Shown: positions 36,269 through 47,026 of the stretch, in pieces
How the letters are laid out: each line of letters begins with the position of its first letter
Numbering within the stretch: position 1 is the stretch's first letter
Assembly: GCA_030015575.1 (NCBI GenBank)
Contig: JASDDO010000018.1
Span: forward strand, 377,513,908 to 377,577,907
From: Agapanthus africanus
Lineage: Eukaryota; Streptophyta; Magnoliopsida; Asparagales; Amaryllidaceae
Direction of reading: 5' to 3'
DNA length: 64,000 nucleotides
Translations under genes and position numbers: made by a program
The notes under the pieces: model-generated
Told to the model about the DNA's origin: nothing
Seen by the model: only the letters and a program-made list of their open reading frames with translations
The model's database searches: none

Positions 36269-38462
36269 TGTAGGGTTCCTAGGCATACTAATGAGGTCTC
36301 ACAAGGTATCAACCATGCCAATTTCAAAAATTACAAGTGCCGAGAAACCCTAATACGGATCGTTGACTAGATTTTTAGGCGAAACATACAACTAGTTAAC
36401 AACTTAACTAAGTGAACGGAAATACAACCTTTGTAGATCCGATACTCCACCTCCATAGCTCCGTGATGAAGTCCCCTCGCTGTACAAATCGGATCCCAGA
36501 CTCTAGCTTCGGCTTCATCGGAGAAATGGGTGGGCTAGGTCATCGACTACGACGCCGAAGATGATATACGTCGAGGCATCACAAGATCAAGCCCCCACTT
36601 CACCAAGTCATGAATCTTGTGAAGAAAACACCCTATACTACTTGGCAAGAGGTAGAGGATGAAGAAATAGGAAGTGGGTTCACTTTAGAATTGGATTTCT
36701 CACTCTTTTTCTCAAGTTTCCATTGATGGAGGCAAGCTTTCTTCTTGAAGAAGAAGAAGAAGAAGATGATAGAATATCATAAGTCTTTTAAAAAAGAAAA
36801 TAATTGGAATACTTATCATACTCCAACCATGGTCAAGTGTCGAGAGTAAACTAGGGTTAGGTGAATGGTTAGGGTTAAGCATGAAGACAAAAATGGTGAC
36901 TTAGTCAAAGCTTCATGAAGCTTCAATATCAAACAAAGAAAGCCACCATTTTCTCTTTAGCTTTTCAAAATAAATAAATAGATATGAAAATCAAAACCCT
37001 AACCATTTAAACAACCATGGTTTAATCTTTACACAAACTCAAGTGAGCATGTATCATCAAACATGATACAAAAGAGTGCACAAAAGTATATCACATATAC
37101 AACTTGTGAAATTCAAGTGAGAAAATCCATTTAAAGTGAAAAAATATTAGTTAATGCAAAGTAATATATCAAATATATAATTATACATTAAATCATTAAA
37201 TCAACACTTGATTTAACGATCCGGTCATATCGCATATAACCGACTAATATCCAATGTATCGGCTTATCGAATCAATCCTTGATTCGATAACTAGGTTATA
37301 TCGCATACAACCAATCGATACATTCATCACGAGAATACAATACGGTATCACATACACGCATTATTCTCGGTCCCGCACATATCTCATATGCGCTCCTATT
37401 TCAATTCGCTTGAGCCAGGAAACCTCTGTGTAGGACTCTAAAGACTCGTCAATACGCCGGCAGCAGGTGATGATCATATCAAACACCCACAAGCCGCAAG
37501 CGGTCTGCTAAACGTAACGGCCACCCGGGTATTGAGCGATCAGAAGATCGACGAGCAAGCCCGCTCATACTCCTGTGAATCCAACCAGTAACACTTACCG
37601 TACAGTCCGGTCTCGTCGTCTGATATGTCGCATATCTCGCCTAGGGGTGGTAAACGTCAGACCCCAATAGCTCGATAAGTCGTGTCGATATGAGGTCTAT
37701 AAAAGTTCGAGAAACTACAGGTAACACTTACCAGTAAATCTCAGCAACCCTGGCCAGGGATTTCCGGTTATAGCCAATCGAACACAGCGCAACATCAACT
37801 CCCTATACCGGGAGGGACGAATCCCCTCCTATCGCTCATTGCCTCCATGTGATTCGGGACTGTACCCAAAAACCACCGTTTTGCACGCCCTCTTGGACGT
37901 GGTAAGGTGGAAATCAAAGCACAGTGGGAATCATACAAGACTCTATGACGATCTCGGGTCAACAGACTACTCTGTACCAGTGTCACCAGAGAACTGCCAT
38001 CTGACGTAAGGTATAATACCATCTGGGAGTTCTCGGCGAGTCCGTCCAGTGTACCCAGTCTCCACTGAGCACCCGTATATCATCTCTGATGTCAAACACC
38101 AATGGATATGGGATCATCCATCGCCCATCTGTATGGGTCGAGAAGGTATACGCTAGTCTACTCTGGTATATCGATGCCCCGTCTCGATACACCCACGACT
38201 AGGGACCTTGAAGGATGTACTTATGGACTACCATGTCCCCACTAGTATGATCCGCATCATAGTCCAGGTAGTCAAGTACACATCCTAAGGGCTTTACCAA
38301 CATGTAACAGAGAGACAATCAATGTACACGTTAAGGTAAAGAGCAACCAGATAGCATACTATCATGTCGAGCAAGAAAGTCCTCCCTATATATGTCCCAG
38401 CATCCACTACAATATACATCCAATGTACAGTAATGGCCTCTAGGGCATACATATAACTAACA
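36269..38462 (-). repeat. 3' LTR of element I
   Basis: On its own strand it runs from TGTTAGTTATATG (next to the polypurine tract) to ...CCCTACA. It has about 26 substitutions against the 5' LTR. Confidence 0.94.
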
Positions 38463-38785
38463 ATCTCCCACTTGCACTAGGGCCATCTGATAGCAGTGGT
38501 TGTAGTATCTCATACTCAACCATCCCATAAAAGTCTCTCTCTGGGAAAAGGCCTATGTGAGTGGATCCGCCGTGTTGTCCTCTGAGTCTACTCTCCTAAC
38601 CTAGATCATCCTGGAGATCAACCATCTCCTTGATCAGGTGATACTGCCTTAGAATATGTCTAGATCACTGATGGGACGGATGTTCCTTGGGATAAGCCAC
38701 AACTCCATTGTCACACAATGGGAGGAACGAAGTTCATCTCATGAACTAATATACACCCAGACTGCCTCTTTGGTAGCATCTTAAG
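38463..38785 (-). pseudogene. RNase H end and PPT of element I
   Basis: The minus strand carries the polypurine tract (AAGTGGGAGAT, 38463-38473) and the degenerate end of RNase H, matching 4568-4900 of B (for example 'ctactctcct', 'gatcaggtg.tac.gcct'). Element J cuts it at TTAAG (38781-38785); it resumes at 49214. Confidence 0.82.
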
Positions 38786-40966
38786 TGTTAGTGTATATGC
38801 CCTAGAGGCCATTACTGTATCATACTAGTTTGTATATTACTTAATGGATGCTTGGGATATTCACCTTGTATATACAATCTTGCTCAAAATAGTAGTATGC
38901 TACTTGGTTTGTTTCTACTTCAATGTGTACATGTGTTTATTTTTGTATATCGCCTATACACATTAGTAGAGCCCTTAGGATCTTTGCTTGATTACCAGCG
39001 ATGTGATGGCCGTCACACTAGTGGGGCTGGGTAATCTATAAGCACATCCTTATGCAGGTCCCTGGTCGCAGGACTATCGAGACAGGGCATCGATACTCCG
39101 GAGTAGACCAGCGCATGAGCTTCTCATCCCAGTGTGGGAGACGGTCTGTCCCACAGCCGTCAGTACGTCGTACTTGAGATAGTATGCGGGTGCTCGTTAG
39201 GTTACGGGTACACTGGACAGGACTCGTCGGGAACTGACTAGTTGGTATTATACTTATCGTCAGTTATCAGTTCCCAGGTGACATGAGTACAGCTTAGTCC
39301 GCTGACTTGACACTGTCACTTCGCCTCGGGTGTGTTCCCACTGTACTTTGATCACTACCCTACCACGGCTCAAAGGAGTCGTGCAAACAGGTAGTGGTTG
39401 GGTGCAGTCCCGAAGCACTTGGAGGCAGTGACGGTTAGACAGGATTCGTCTCTCCCGGTATTGGGGGTTGACATCGCGCTGTGTCTAGGAGAGCCATTAC
39501 ACGAGTAGTCCCTGGCCAGGGCAAACGAGATATACTGGTAGGTTTCCAGCGTTATCTCAGGGTGTTTTGGGCTTCGCTCCGGCACGACTTGTACCGCTAT
39601 TGGGGGACTGACGTTTACCGCCCCTAGGCCCGCCATGCGATGTATCAGACGAACAGACCGGACTGTACGGAGAATGTCACACTCAGGCTCAGTAGGAGTT
39701 CAGATGGGTTTCGCCTCGTCGGTCTTCTTGTCGGCATTACCTGGGGACCGTTACGCACAGCTAGTGCCGCTTGCGGTCTGTGGTTAAACCCACTGCCAGC
39801 GTAGTGTCGAGTCTTTAGAGTCCCACACAGAAAGCTTTTCGCCTTTAGGCAAAAGAGTAGAGGTCGCATGGTATTGCGACAGGTCGCATGGTTTTGCGAC
39901 AGGGTTCGGTCACATCCGTGCACTTGTGCACGTACAGTGTCCGGACAGTTTACACTAGCGGGCTTTGGTTTAAGCCAGATCCTAGTGTACCTTATGGGAT
40001 TGGATTTATCCAGTTTGCATTCGTGTTCCTCGGAACGCGGATGCGGGTGTGTATGCACAGTTGACAGGGAGGCACAGACAGCGGATTCTCATTAGGGTTG
40101 TTGACAGTTGACCGTTGACTTTTTGACTTTTTGCTCAACCCTAATGAGAATATGATATGTGATTAACTATTATATTAATTAAGTATTATGGTGATATGGT
40201 TGTTGACTTGTTGACTTTTGTTGACTTGTTGACTTTGTTGACTTGTTGACTTTTGTTGACTTGTTGACCGGTTGACTAGGCTTGACTAGTTGACCATCAT
40301 GATAACCATGGTTATCATTTCATGCCAAAGACTTTTTCTTGCTTGCTCATTTGAGTAAAATGAGTGCATGACATGATAAGGTTATGGTTGCTTCTAACCA
40401 TCACATAAGACTTTTTTGATATGATGAGTTATGATCACTTTGGATTATGAGAGGGTGAAAGACAAAAGAGTTGCTCATTCTTTCTTGCTCATTCTCTCTC
40501 TTGTTCTTGAGCTCTCCTCTTGCTCTCACCCTCAACCTCTTGCTCCCTCACTTGATCTATGGTTCTCTTGTCTCATGAGTTGAGAATCAAGAACCATAGA
40601 TAAAATCCCATTCTAAATCATCTCGACTCATTCTAGTTCACGAGGTTTAGCAAACCAAGTGAACTAGTTTCTTCAAAGAACGAAGAAGGAGCTAAAGGTT
40701 GGAGCTTTCAAGTGGATCTATCTTCGGCGTACAGAGACAACGAGAAGGAGCCATCGAACCACCATCGGAGCTTGAAGAGAAGGAGTTCAAGTTTAGGTAT
40801 AACCATCTTCATCCGAGTAGCTAAATATCTTTAGCTTAGTATGCTAGTTTTAGTTTAGGTAAAGATCCCGACCTAGCTTAGTCCATGTTGCCTCTTGCGT
40901 TAAAATTTTGATTTTATACCGTTTCCGCCTCCCCGTAAGAACCGGGGGTCGCAACGTGGACTTACA
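38786..40966 (+). repeat. 5' LTR of element J
   Basis: TGTTAGTGTATATGCCC ... GACTTACA, 2181 bp. It holds a TTGAC-rich array at 40098-40295. ORFs such as 39645-40058 recur in the 3' LTR only because the LTRs are copies. Confidence 0.96.
40098..40295 (+). promoter_or_regulatory. Array of W-box cores (TTGACC/T) in J 5' LTR
   Basis: Eleven TTGAC[CT] words lie in about 95 bp (40201-40295), and three more plus a TTGACA in 40098-40130. TTGAC[CT] is the core bound by plant WRKY transcription factors. The array is built from 'TTGTTGACTTTTGTTGACTT'-type tandem units about 1.3 kb into the LTR. Whether it lies upstream of the transcription start is not visible. Confidence 0.6.
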
Positions 40967-40967
40967 G

Positions 40968-40980
40968 TGGTATCAGAGCC
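40968..40980 (+). other. Primer binding site of element J
   Basis: TGGTATCAGAGCC lies one base after the LTR and is complementary to the initiator tRNA-Met 3' end. Confidence 0.95.
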
Positions 40981-43061
40981 AGGTTAAACTTAAACTAGCT
41001 TGGTAGTGAAGTGTAACGAAGTTCGGAACCGGAAAAATCCAAAAACCAAACTTTTACAAAAACTGAGTTTCTGTTGAAATTTTTTTGGCTCAAAATGAAA
41101 AACTTTACACTTGTAAATTCGGCTCAGGGTTTTGTGTGAACACCCAAGAAAAACGATACAGTAATTCGTCCAAACCGCCGCCCTTCCGCCGCTCGAGCTA
41201 GGCATCCGCTGCGGAAGCGCCGCGCTTTGTCGTCTTCTGTGCATCGTTTTTCATGCAGTGTGTGTCTGTGTTGGTTTTGGGATTTTTGAAATATATTATA
41301 TGTGCCCAGATTTTCCAGAAAAGAAATTTCCTTTTGGGGTCCTATAATTCCGTATTTTTTCCGAACTTCACTGCACTTTGACTATGATGGTTATATCTGT
41401 GATGTTTGCATGTATTGAACGTCGGCCAATCGCTATAAGTCGATTGGTCGGGGTTATACATGATCTGTAATGTGCTGGAATGTGTATATAAATATGTTGG
41501 ATTGTCGCGGGTGAATAGCCGGGGGTTGTGAGACGAGAGTTTTCTTTTCTTGCAATTCATGTAAATTTGTAAATTGATGTAATAATTATTTGTATGGCCG
41601 CACAACCGGGTCGGGGTTGTAGCCGTCATTGTATAATTTCTTTTTACTGTTTTTGCTCCTAGGATAGACCCATGGAGGGGTGCACAAACTACCGGGTATG
41701 CCGAAGTGTCGAGTGGCCTACTCATGGAGATGAGGGAGGTTGCTACGCTTCGGGTACTTGGCGGGTAGTTTGCCGCACCCGTAGGGGTCTTGGGTGGGGT
41801 TTTGGCTATTCACCGCGACCGTGTAATCTGTTTTTGTTACAGGCTCGTACAAATTACAGATTCCTAGTATATCCAATGTATTTATCTGTGATCTGAAATG
41901 TTTATCATTGCAGTATATCTATATATGATATTATTTAGGCGTTGCTTATATTTTACAGACGCGCTAGCCCAGCCCCCGCTCTGTCGTTAGTTAAGTAACC
42001 TAACGGGTAATGACGGGGCCCCGTGGCGAATGCGAATGGCATAAGCGTACGTCATATTTTGGTTGTTTTCTGCAATGGTAGGATTAAATGATGGGACGCA
42101 TTAAAAGAACTAATGCAAGAATATCACGCATTAAAAGAACTAATGCAAGATAATAAACCAAGTTAAAGTCGTTGGAACACTTTCGAAAAACCACTCGGTT
42201 CTTTCCAAAACAACTTTTAAATACGGAGCTTGAGCCACTCCTTTTAAAAGCTATCTCGTTCCATCGACCAAATCAAGTTCACTACGTTCACGGTTTTGCC
42301 AAAACCATCCGTAGCCCTCCGTCGTTTCACATGAATAGTCAATAGTATTCAAGCTGTGTTTGTTGGCCAAAGTTAAGGCACAGTGATTGGTAGCTATTGG
42401 GTATTCATGTGCAGCATAGATAGATGCGTTGGTTTGGAACAGTCGTACTGCCTTGTTGGCCAAAGTCAAGGGTAGGTGCGGGTGGATTCAAATTAACCTG
42501 GAGAACGACGGGCAGAACTTGACATGTGACTTATGATTTGTTGGCCAAAGTCAAGGTCATAAGAGCATGGGGCAAAAATCCACATCGGGAGTTTCATAAG
42601 TACTGAAACTTGCTAGATTTGCATACCATTTGGAGTGTGATGATTCTGGTAGGATTCCTTCAGTTTCGTCACGCGATGATATTTGGATCCCGATCCTACT
42701 GTGAGTATATGCTACTCCTCGGGAAATTTCTCACTTAACGATCAATGCTATAAACCTAGTAGGTGCCTAGAAAGGTGTTAGCGGGGCTACGCCCCCAGGG
42801 AAAAGAGGTTCTTTAATTAAGGAACTTCGCGAAAGCGTTGGAAAACCTCCCTCGAAGTACCGACACCGGCCTGGCTGAACGGTTAAGCAAGTATTGTACG
42901 GTGGGATTGATCCTGACTAATTCTTCCTTTATAGTTTGAGGAGGGATTCGAGAAACAGTGGGAGCCATCCTGTTTAGACAAATTAAAAACCACTCTAAAC
43001 TTGCAAGAGCATCATGCTGAGTGTTTCTTCTTCTCTCTCCTAATTGCAGCGACCAATCAAC
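40981..43061 (+). other. Untranslated leader of element J
   Basis: Non-coding 2.1 kb. Conserved with D, B and I are 'GGCGGGTAGTTTGCCGCACC' (41759), 'GGGGCCCCGTGGCGAATGCG' (42016), three TTGTTGGCCAAAGTCAAGG-type motifs (42360, 42453, 42538) and a pyrimidine run with TAATTGCAG ending at 43049. That run is a good match to a plant 3' splice site, 13 bp before the gag ATG. Confidence 0.78.
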
Positions 43062-46000
43062 ATGACTGGACTTAAGTTACTCCTAGATAAAAACAAACTG
43101 ACAGGGCCAAACTACAAAGATTGGCTCAGGAATGTCAAGATAGCAATCACTTATGACAAGCTGGGGTATCTTCTTACCACCAAAGATCCCCCTGTCCCTG
43201 GTCCGACTTCCAGTGTCGCGGATAAGGAAATCCGCAAGACTTGGGAGATTGATAGCGCGAAGGCCAAGTGCCTCCTGCTTGCCTCGATGGACAACGAACA
43301 TCAGAGGAGGCATGAGAATATGGACATGGAGTCCATATTGCTCCATACAAAAGAACTGTATGGAGAGCAATCACGTATCGCAAGATACGAAGCGTCGAAA
43401 AAGTTATTTTCGACAAGAATGGCCGTTGGATCATCAGTAGCCGAGCATGTGCTAAAGATGATCGGCTACATTGAGGAGCTCGCTGACCTAGGGATCACAT
43501 TGGAGAGTGAGCTATATACGGATATAGTTCTCCAGTCCCTTCCTTCCACTTACGCCCAGTTTATACTGAACTTCAACTTACAAGAAAAAGAGGTTGAACT
43601 TTCAGAGCTCCTCAACATGCTGAGGAGCGCAGAGGGCACCCTACAGAAAGGTAGGGATACATCCACTTTGTTTGTAGGAGGATCATCTTCTTCTAGGTCC
43701 AAGGCGAAAGCCAAGGGAAAGAAGAAGAAGGCCCCCGCCAAACCAAGGGGCGGTGTTAGTAAAGTGGATACGAAGGGAAAAGCAAAAGCAACAAAGATAG
43801 CGGGGAAGCTTGTGGATAAGGAAGAATGCTTCTATTGTCATAAGAAAGGACACTGGAAGAATGATTGCAGGGCCTGGAAGGCCAGAACACAGGAATTGAA
43901 GCAGGTTGCAGCTTCAGCTTCAGGTGTGTATGTTATTGAAAACTGTCTTTCAATAAACTCTACTTCCTGGGTATTGGATACCGGATCAGGATCTCATATC
44001 TGTAATTCTTTGCAGGCGTTGAGAAACCGTAGTGTCTTGAAAGCAGGTGACATGACCCTCAGAGTTGCAAACGGAGCTCGCATGGATGCTAAAGCCGTGG
44101 GGGACTATCACCTGGGAATGTCAGATGGACATGTTTTGGTTTTGCGTAATTGCTTTTTTGTACCCAACACAACTTGTAATATCATTTCTGTATCTTTAGT
44201 TTCTAAAGAAGGTTATGAATTTGCGTTTGTAAGTAATGTTGTAAACATTCACCTTAATCAAGTATTGATTGGGTCAGGTACTCTGAGTAATGGTATATAC
44301 GTGTTAAACCAACCACAGATTTTTAATGTCCAGAATACACACAAAAGAAAGTCTCCAGAAATAAATCAGACTTTCTTATGGCATTGTAGATTGGGTCACA
44401 TCAATGAGAGAAGGTTGACGAAGTTACATACAGAAGGGTATTTGAATGCGTTCGAATATCAGTCGTATGCCACTTGTCAATCCTGTCTCAAGGGAAAGAT
44501 GACAAAGACTCCGTTTACTGGACATGGAGTAAGAGCGAGCGAGCTCTTGGGACTCGTACACAGTGACGTGTGCGGTCCAATGTCTACACATGCCCGAAGC
44601 GGACATTCTTACTTCATTACTTTTACGGATGACTTCTCAAGGTACGGTTATGTCTTCTTAATGAAACATAAGTCCGAGGCCTTTGGAAAATTCCAGGAGT
44701 ATAAGAATGAAGTAGAGAAACAGACCGGCAAAAGTATTAAGATTCTAAGATCGGATCGAGGTGGAGAATACTTAAGTGCCGAGTTCCTGGACTATTTAAA
44801 AGAGAACGGAATTCTCTCTCAGCTTACTCCTCCATACACCCCGCAACATAACGGTGTATCGGAGAGACGGAACCGCACCCTATTGGATATGGTGCGGTCC
44901 ATGATGGGTAATGCTGAGTTACCGCGATCATTCTGGGGGTATGCGCTAGAATCAGCAGCGTACCTTTTGAACCGAGTTCCGACTAAGACTGTGCCTTCCA
45001 CACCATATGAAATGTGGTGTGGGAAGAGACCCTATCTTAAGCACATTAAGACATGGGGATGTCCGGCTTTTGTCAAAAAGCAGCATGCGGACAAGCTCGA
45101 GGCACGCTCAGTACAGTGCAAGTTTGTGGGGTATCCAAAGAACTCAAAAGGATATTTCTTCTACTGTGAAGAGGAACAAAAAGTTCTTGTTTCTCGTCAT
45201 GCCTACTTCTTGGAAACTGAGTTTTTGGAAAACCAGATAAGTGGGAGCACAGTAGAACTGGAGGAAATTCCAGAACCACGGACTGTTACTGAAAGTTTAG
45301 TGGAACCAGAAGGTTCGGAAGAACAGGACATTCCTACGCCGCTCCGCAGAAGTAGTAGGCAGTCTCATCCGCCCGAGAGATACTACGGTTTTCTCATAGA
45401 CGGGGATAGAGAGGATTGCATCATAGATTATGATGAGCCTACTAGCTTCCAGCAGGCCGTTCAGAGCGTTGACTCAGTGAAATGGCTGGATGCAATGCGG
45501 ACCGAAATGGAGTCCATGTACACCAACAAGGTATGGACGTTGGACATTGCTCCAGACGGGGTAAAACCCGTAGGATGCAAGTGGATCTTCAAAAGGAAGA
45601 TTGGTGTAGATGGACAGGTTGAGACCTATAAAGCTAGGCTGGTAGCAAAGGGTTTTCGTCAACGACCTGGCTTGGACTACGGCGAAACCTTTTCTCCAGT
45701 AGCCATGCTGAAATCCATTCGGATCCTTCTTGCCATTGCTGCCTTCCACGATTATGAGATCTGGCAAATGGACGTAAAGACAGCTTTTCTAAATGGAAAT
45801 TTAGAGGAGTGTGTCTATATGGACCAGCCAGAGGGTTTCATTCAGAGTGGGAGCAGCGGAAAGGTGTGCAAGTTGCTTAAGTCCATCTATGGACTAAAGC
45901 AGGCATCGCGGAGTTGGAACATCTGTTTTGATGAGACGGTCAAAGAATTTGGCTTTATCAAAAATCCAGATGAACCATGCATCTATAGTAGATTTGTAGC

Positions 46001-47012
46001 GAGAACTGTAGTATTCCTCGTTTTATACGTGGATGACATTCTCTTAATAGGAAATGACATTCCTATGCTACAATCTGTCAAGGGGTTCTTGTCACACAGG
46101 TTCTCCATGAAAGACCTGGGTGATGCCTCATACATTCTGGGTATCCGGATCTACCGTGACAGATCCAAGAGGATATTAGGACTTTCACAGTCCAGGTACA
46201 TCGACACCATACTGAAGAGGTTCAGTATGGAAGATTCCAAGCGCGGTAACCTACCGGCTTGTCACGGGATCACCCTCTCTAAAGAGATGTCTCCCAAGAC
46301 TGATTTGGAGAGGGATCGCATGTCTATTATACCCTACGCTTCTGCGGTGGGCTCTATAATGTATGTGATGTTGTGTACCAGACCGGATGTAGCTTATGCA
46401 CTGAGTGTGGTAAGCCGGTATCAATCTAACCCTGGGGAGAAACACTGGATAGCGGTAAAGAACATTCTCAAGTACCTGAGAAGGACTAAGGAGATGTTCT
46501 TGGTCTATGGCGGAAAAGACCTCCAGATCGAGGCCTTTGCTGACTCCAGCTTCCAGAGTGACAAGGATGATTCCAAGTCCATGTCGGGTTTTGTCTTTAC
46601 CCTCAATGGAGGGGCGGTGTGTTGGAAGAGTTCCAAACAGGAAACCGTTGCAGACTCGACGATGGAAGCAGAATACATCGCTGCATCTGATGCCGCAAAA
46701 GAAGCTGTCTGGATGAGAAAGTTCTTGAAAGAACTTCAGGTGGTTCCGTCCATTGTTGATCCAATACCTCTGTATTGCGACAACAACGGGGCTATAGCTT
46801 TAGCGAAGGAACCCAGGTCCCATCAGAGATCCAGGCACATCTTGAGGCGGTATCACCTGATCAGGGAGATCGTAGATCGCCAGGAGATCGAGGTTCGGAG
46901 AGTCGCTTCAGAAGATAACACTGCAGATCCATTCACCAAGGCCCTGCCCCAGACTCAGTTCGAGCGGCTGATCGAGATGATAGGTCTTCGATACGCCAGT
47001 ACATGGCCTTAG
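43062..47012 (+). CDS. Intact gag-pol polyprotein of element J, 1316 aa
   Basis: A single frame encodes the capsid and all enzymes for reverse transcription and integration. Rough residues: UBN2-type gag 1-200; Lys-rich linker 215-250; CCHC knuckle 256-269 (CFYCHKKGHWKNDC); aspartic protease with DTGSGSH at 306; GAG-pre-integrase/HHCC ('WHCRLGHI ... CQSCLKGK') 445-490; integrase catalytic triad D502, D565 and E601 (last spacing 35); RT with 'YGLKQASR' and YVDD at 989-992; RNase H with Glu1204 (MEAEYIA) and Asp1240 (YCDNNG) through 'HQRSRHILRRYHLI'; stop TAG. The ATG at 43062 is chosen because it directly follows the conserved pyrimidine-AG; six more codons are open upstream to a TTG. No catalytic motif is missing. 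Gag and Pol share one frame without a frameshift, so the Gag to Pol ratio must be set some other way. Confidence 0.96.
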   Translation: MTGLKLLLDKNKLTGPNYKDWLRNVKIAITYDKLGYLLTTKDPPVPGPTSSVADKEIRKTWEIDSAKAKCLLLASMDNEHQRRHENMDMESILLHTKELYGEQSRIARYEASKKLFSTRMAVGSSVAEHVLKMIGYIEELADLGITLESELYTDIVLQSLPSTYAQFILNFNLQEKEVELSELLNMLRSAEGTLQKGRDTSTLFVGGSSSSRSKAKAKGKKKKAPAKPRGGVSKVDTKGKAKATKIAGKLVDKEECFYCHKKGHWKNDCRAWKARTQELKQVAASASGVYVIENCLSINSTSWVLDTGSGSHICNSLQALRNRSVLKAGDMTLRVANGARMDAKAVGDYHLGMSDGHVLVLRNCFFVPNTTCNIISVSLVSKEGYEFAFVSNVVNIHLNQVLIGSGTLSNGIYVLNQPQIFNVQNTHKRKSPEINQTFLWHCRLGHINERRLTKLHTEGYLNAFEYQSYATCQSCLKGKMTKTPFTGHGVRASELLGLVHSDVCGPMSTHARSGHSYFITFTDDFSRYGYVFLMKHKSEAFGKFQEYKNEVEKQTGKSIKILRSDRGGEYLSAEFLDYLKENGILSQLTPPYTPQHNGVSERRNRTLLDMVRSMMGNAELPRSFWGYALESAAYLLNRVPTKTVPSTPYEMWCGKRPYLKHIKTWGCPAFVKKQHADKLEARSVQCKFVGYPKNSKGYFFYCEEEQKVLVSRHAYFLETEFLENQISGSTVELEEIPEPRTVTESLVEPEGSEEQDIPTPLRRSSRQSHPPERYYGFLIDGDREDCIIDYDEPTSFQQAVQSVDSVKWLDAMRTEMESMYTNKVWTLDIAPDGVKPVGCKWIFKRKIGVDGQVETYKARLVAKGFRQRPGLDYGETFSPVAMLKSIRILLAIAAFHDYEIWQMDVKTAFLNGNLEECVYMDQPEGFIQSGSSGKVCKLLKSIYGLKQASRSWNICFDETVKEFGFIKNPDEPCIYSRFVARTVVFLVLYVDDILLIGNDIPMLQSVKGFLSHRFSMKDLGDASYILGIRIYRDRSKRILGLSQSRYIDTILKRFSMEDSKRGNLPACHGITLSKEMSPKTDLERDRMSIIPYASAVGSIMYVMLCTRPDVAYALSVVSRYQSNPGEKHWIAVKNILKYLRRTKEMFLVYGGKDLQIEAFADSSFQSDKDDSKSMSGFVFTLNGGAVCWKSSKQETVADSTMEAEYIAASDAAKEAVWMRKFLKELQVVPSIVDPIPLYCDNNGAIALAKEPRSHQRSRHILRRYHLIREIVDRQEIEVRRVASEDNTADPFTKALPQTQFERLIEMIGLRYASTWP

Positions 47013-47026
47013 TGCAAGTGGGAGAT
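47013..47026 (+). other. Polypurine tract of element J
   Basis: TGCAAGTGGGAGAT lies between the gag-pol stop and the 3' LTR. It is the plus-strand primer site, shared with G, H, I and B. Confidence 0.9.

Noticed and set aside
39645..40058. 137-codon ORF repeated identically at 47887-48300
   Set aside because: It lies inside both LTRs of J. The repetition reflects LTR identity, not selection on a protein.
41672..41896. 74-codon ORF in the leader of J
   Set aside because: The DNA block is conserved in D, B and I, but the reading frame is not, so RNA-level function is more likely.
43044..43061. Upstream TTG start for the J polyprotein
   Set aside because: Six extra codons overlap the pyrimidine-AG motif. 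The ATG at 43062 is the natural plant start.
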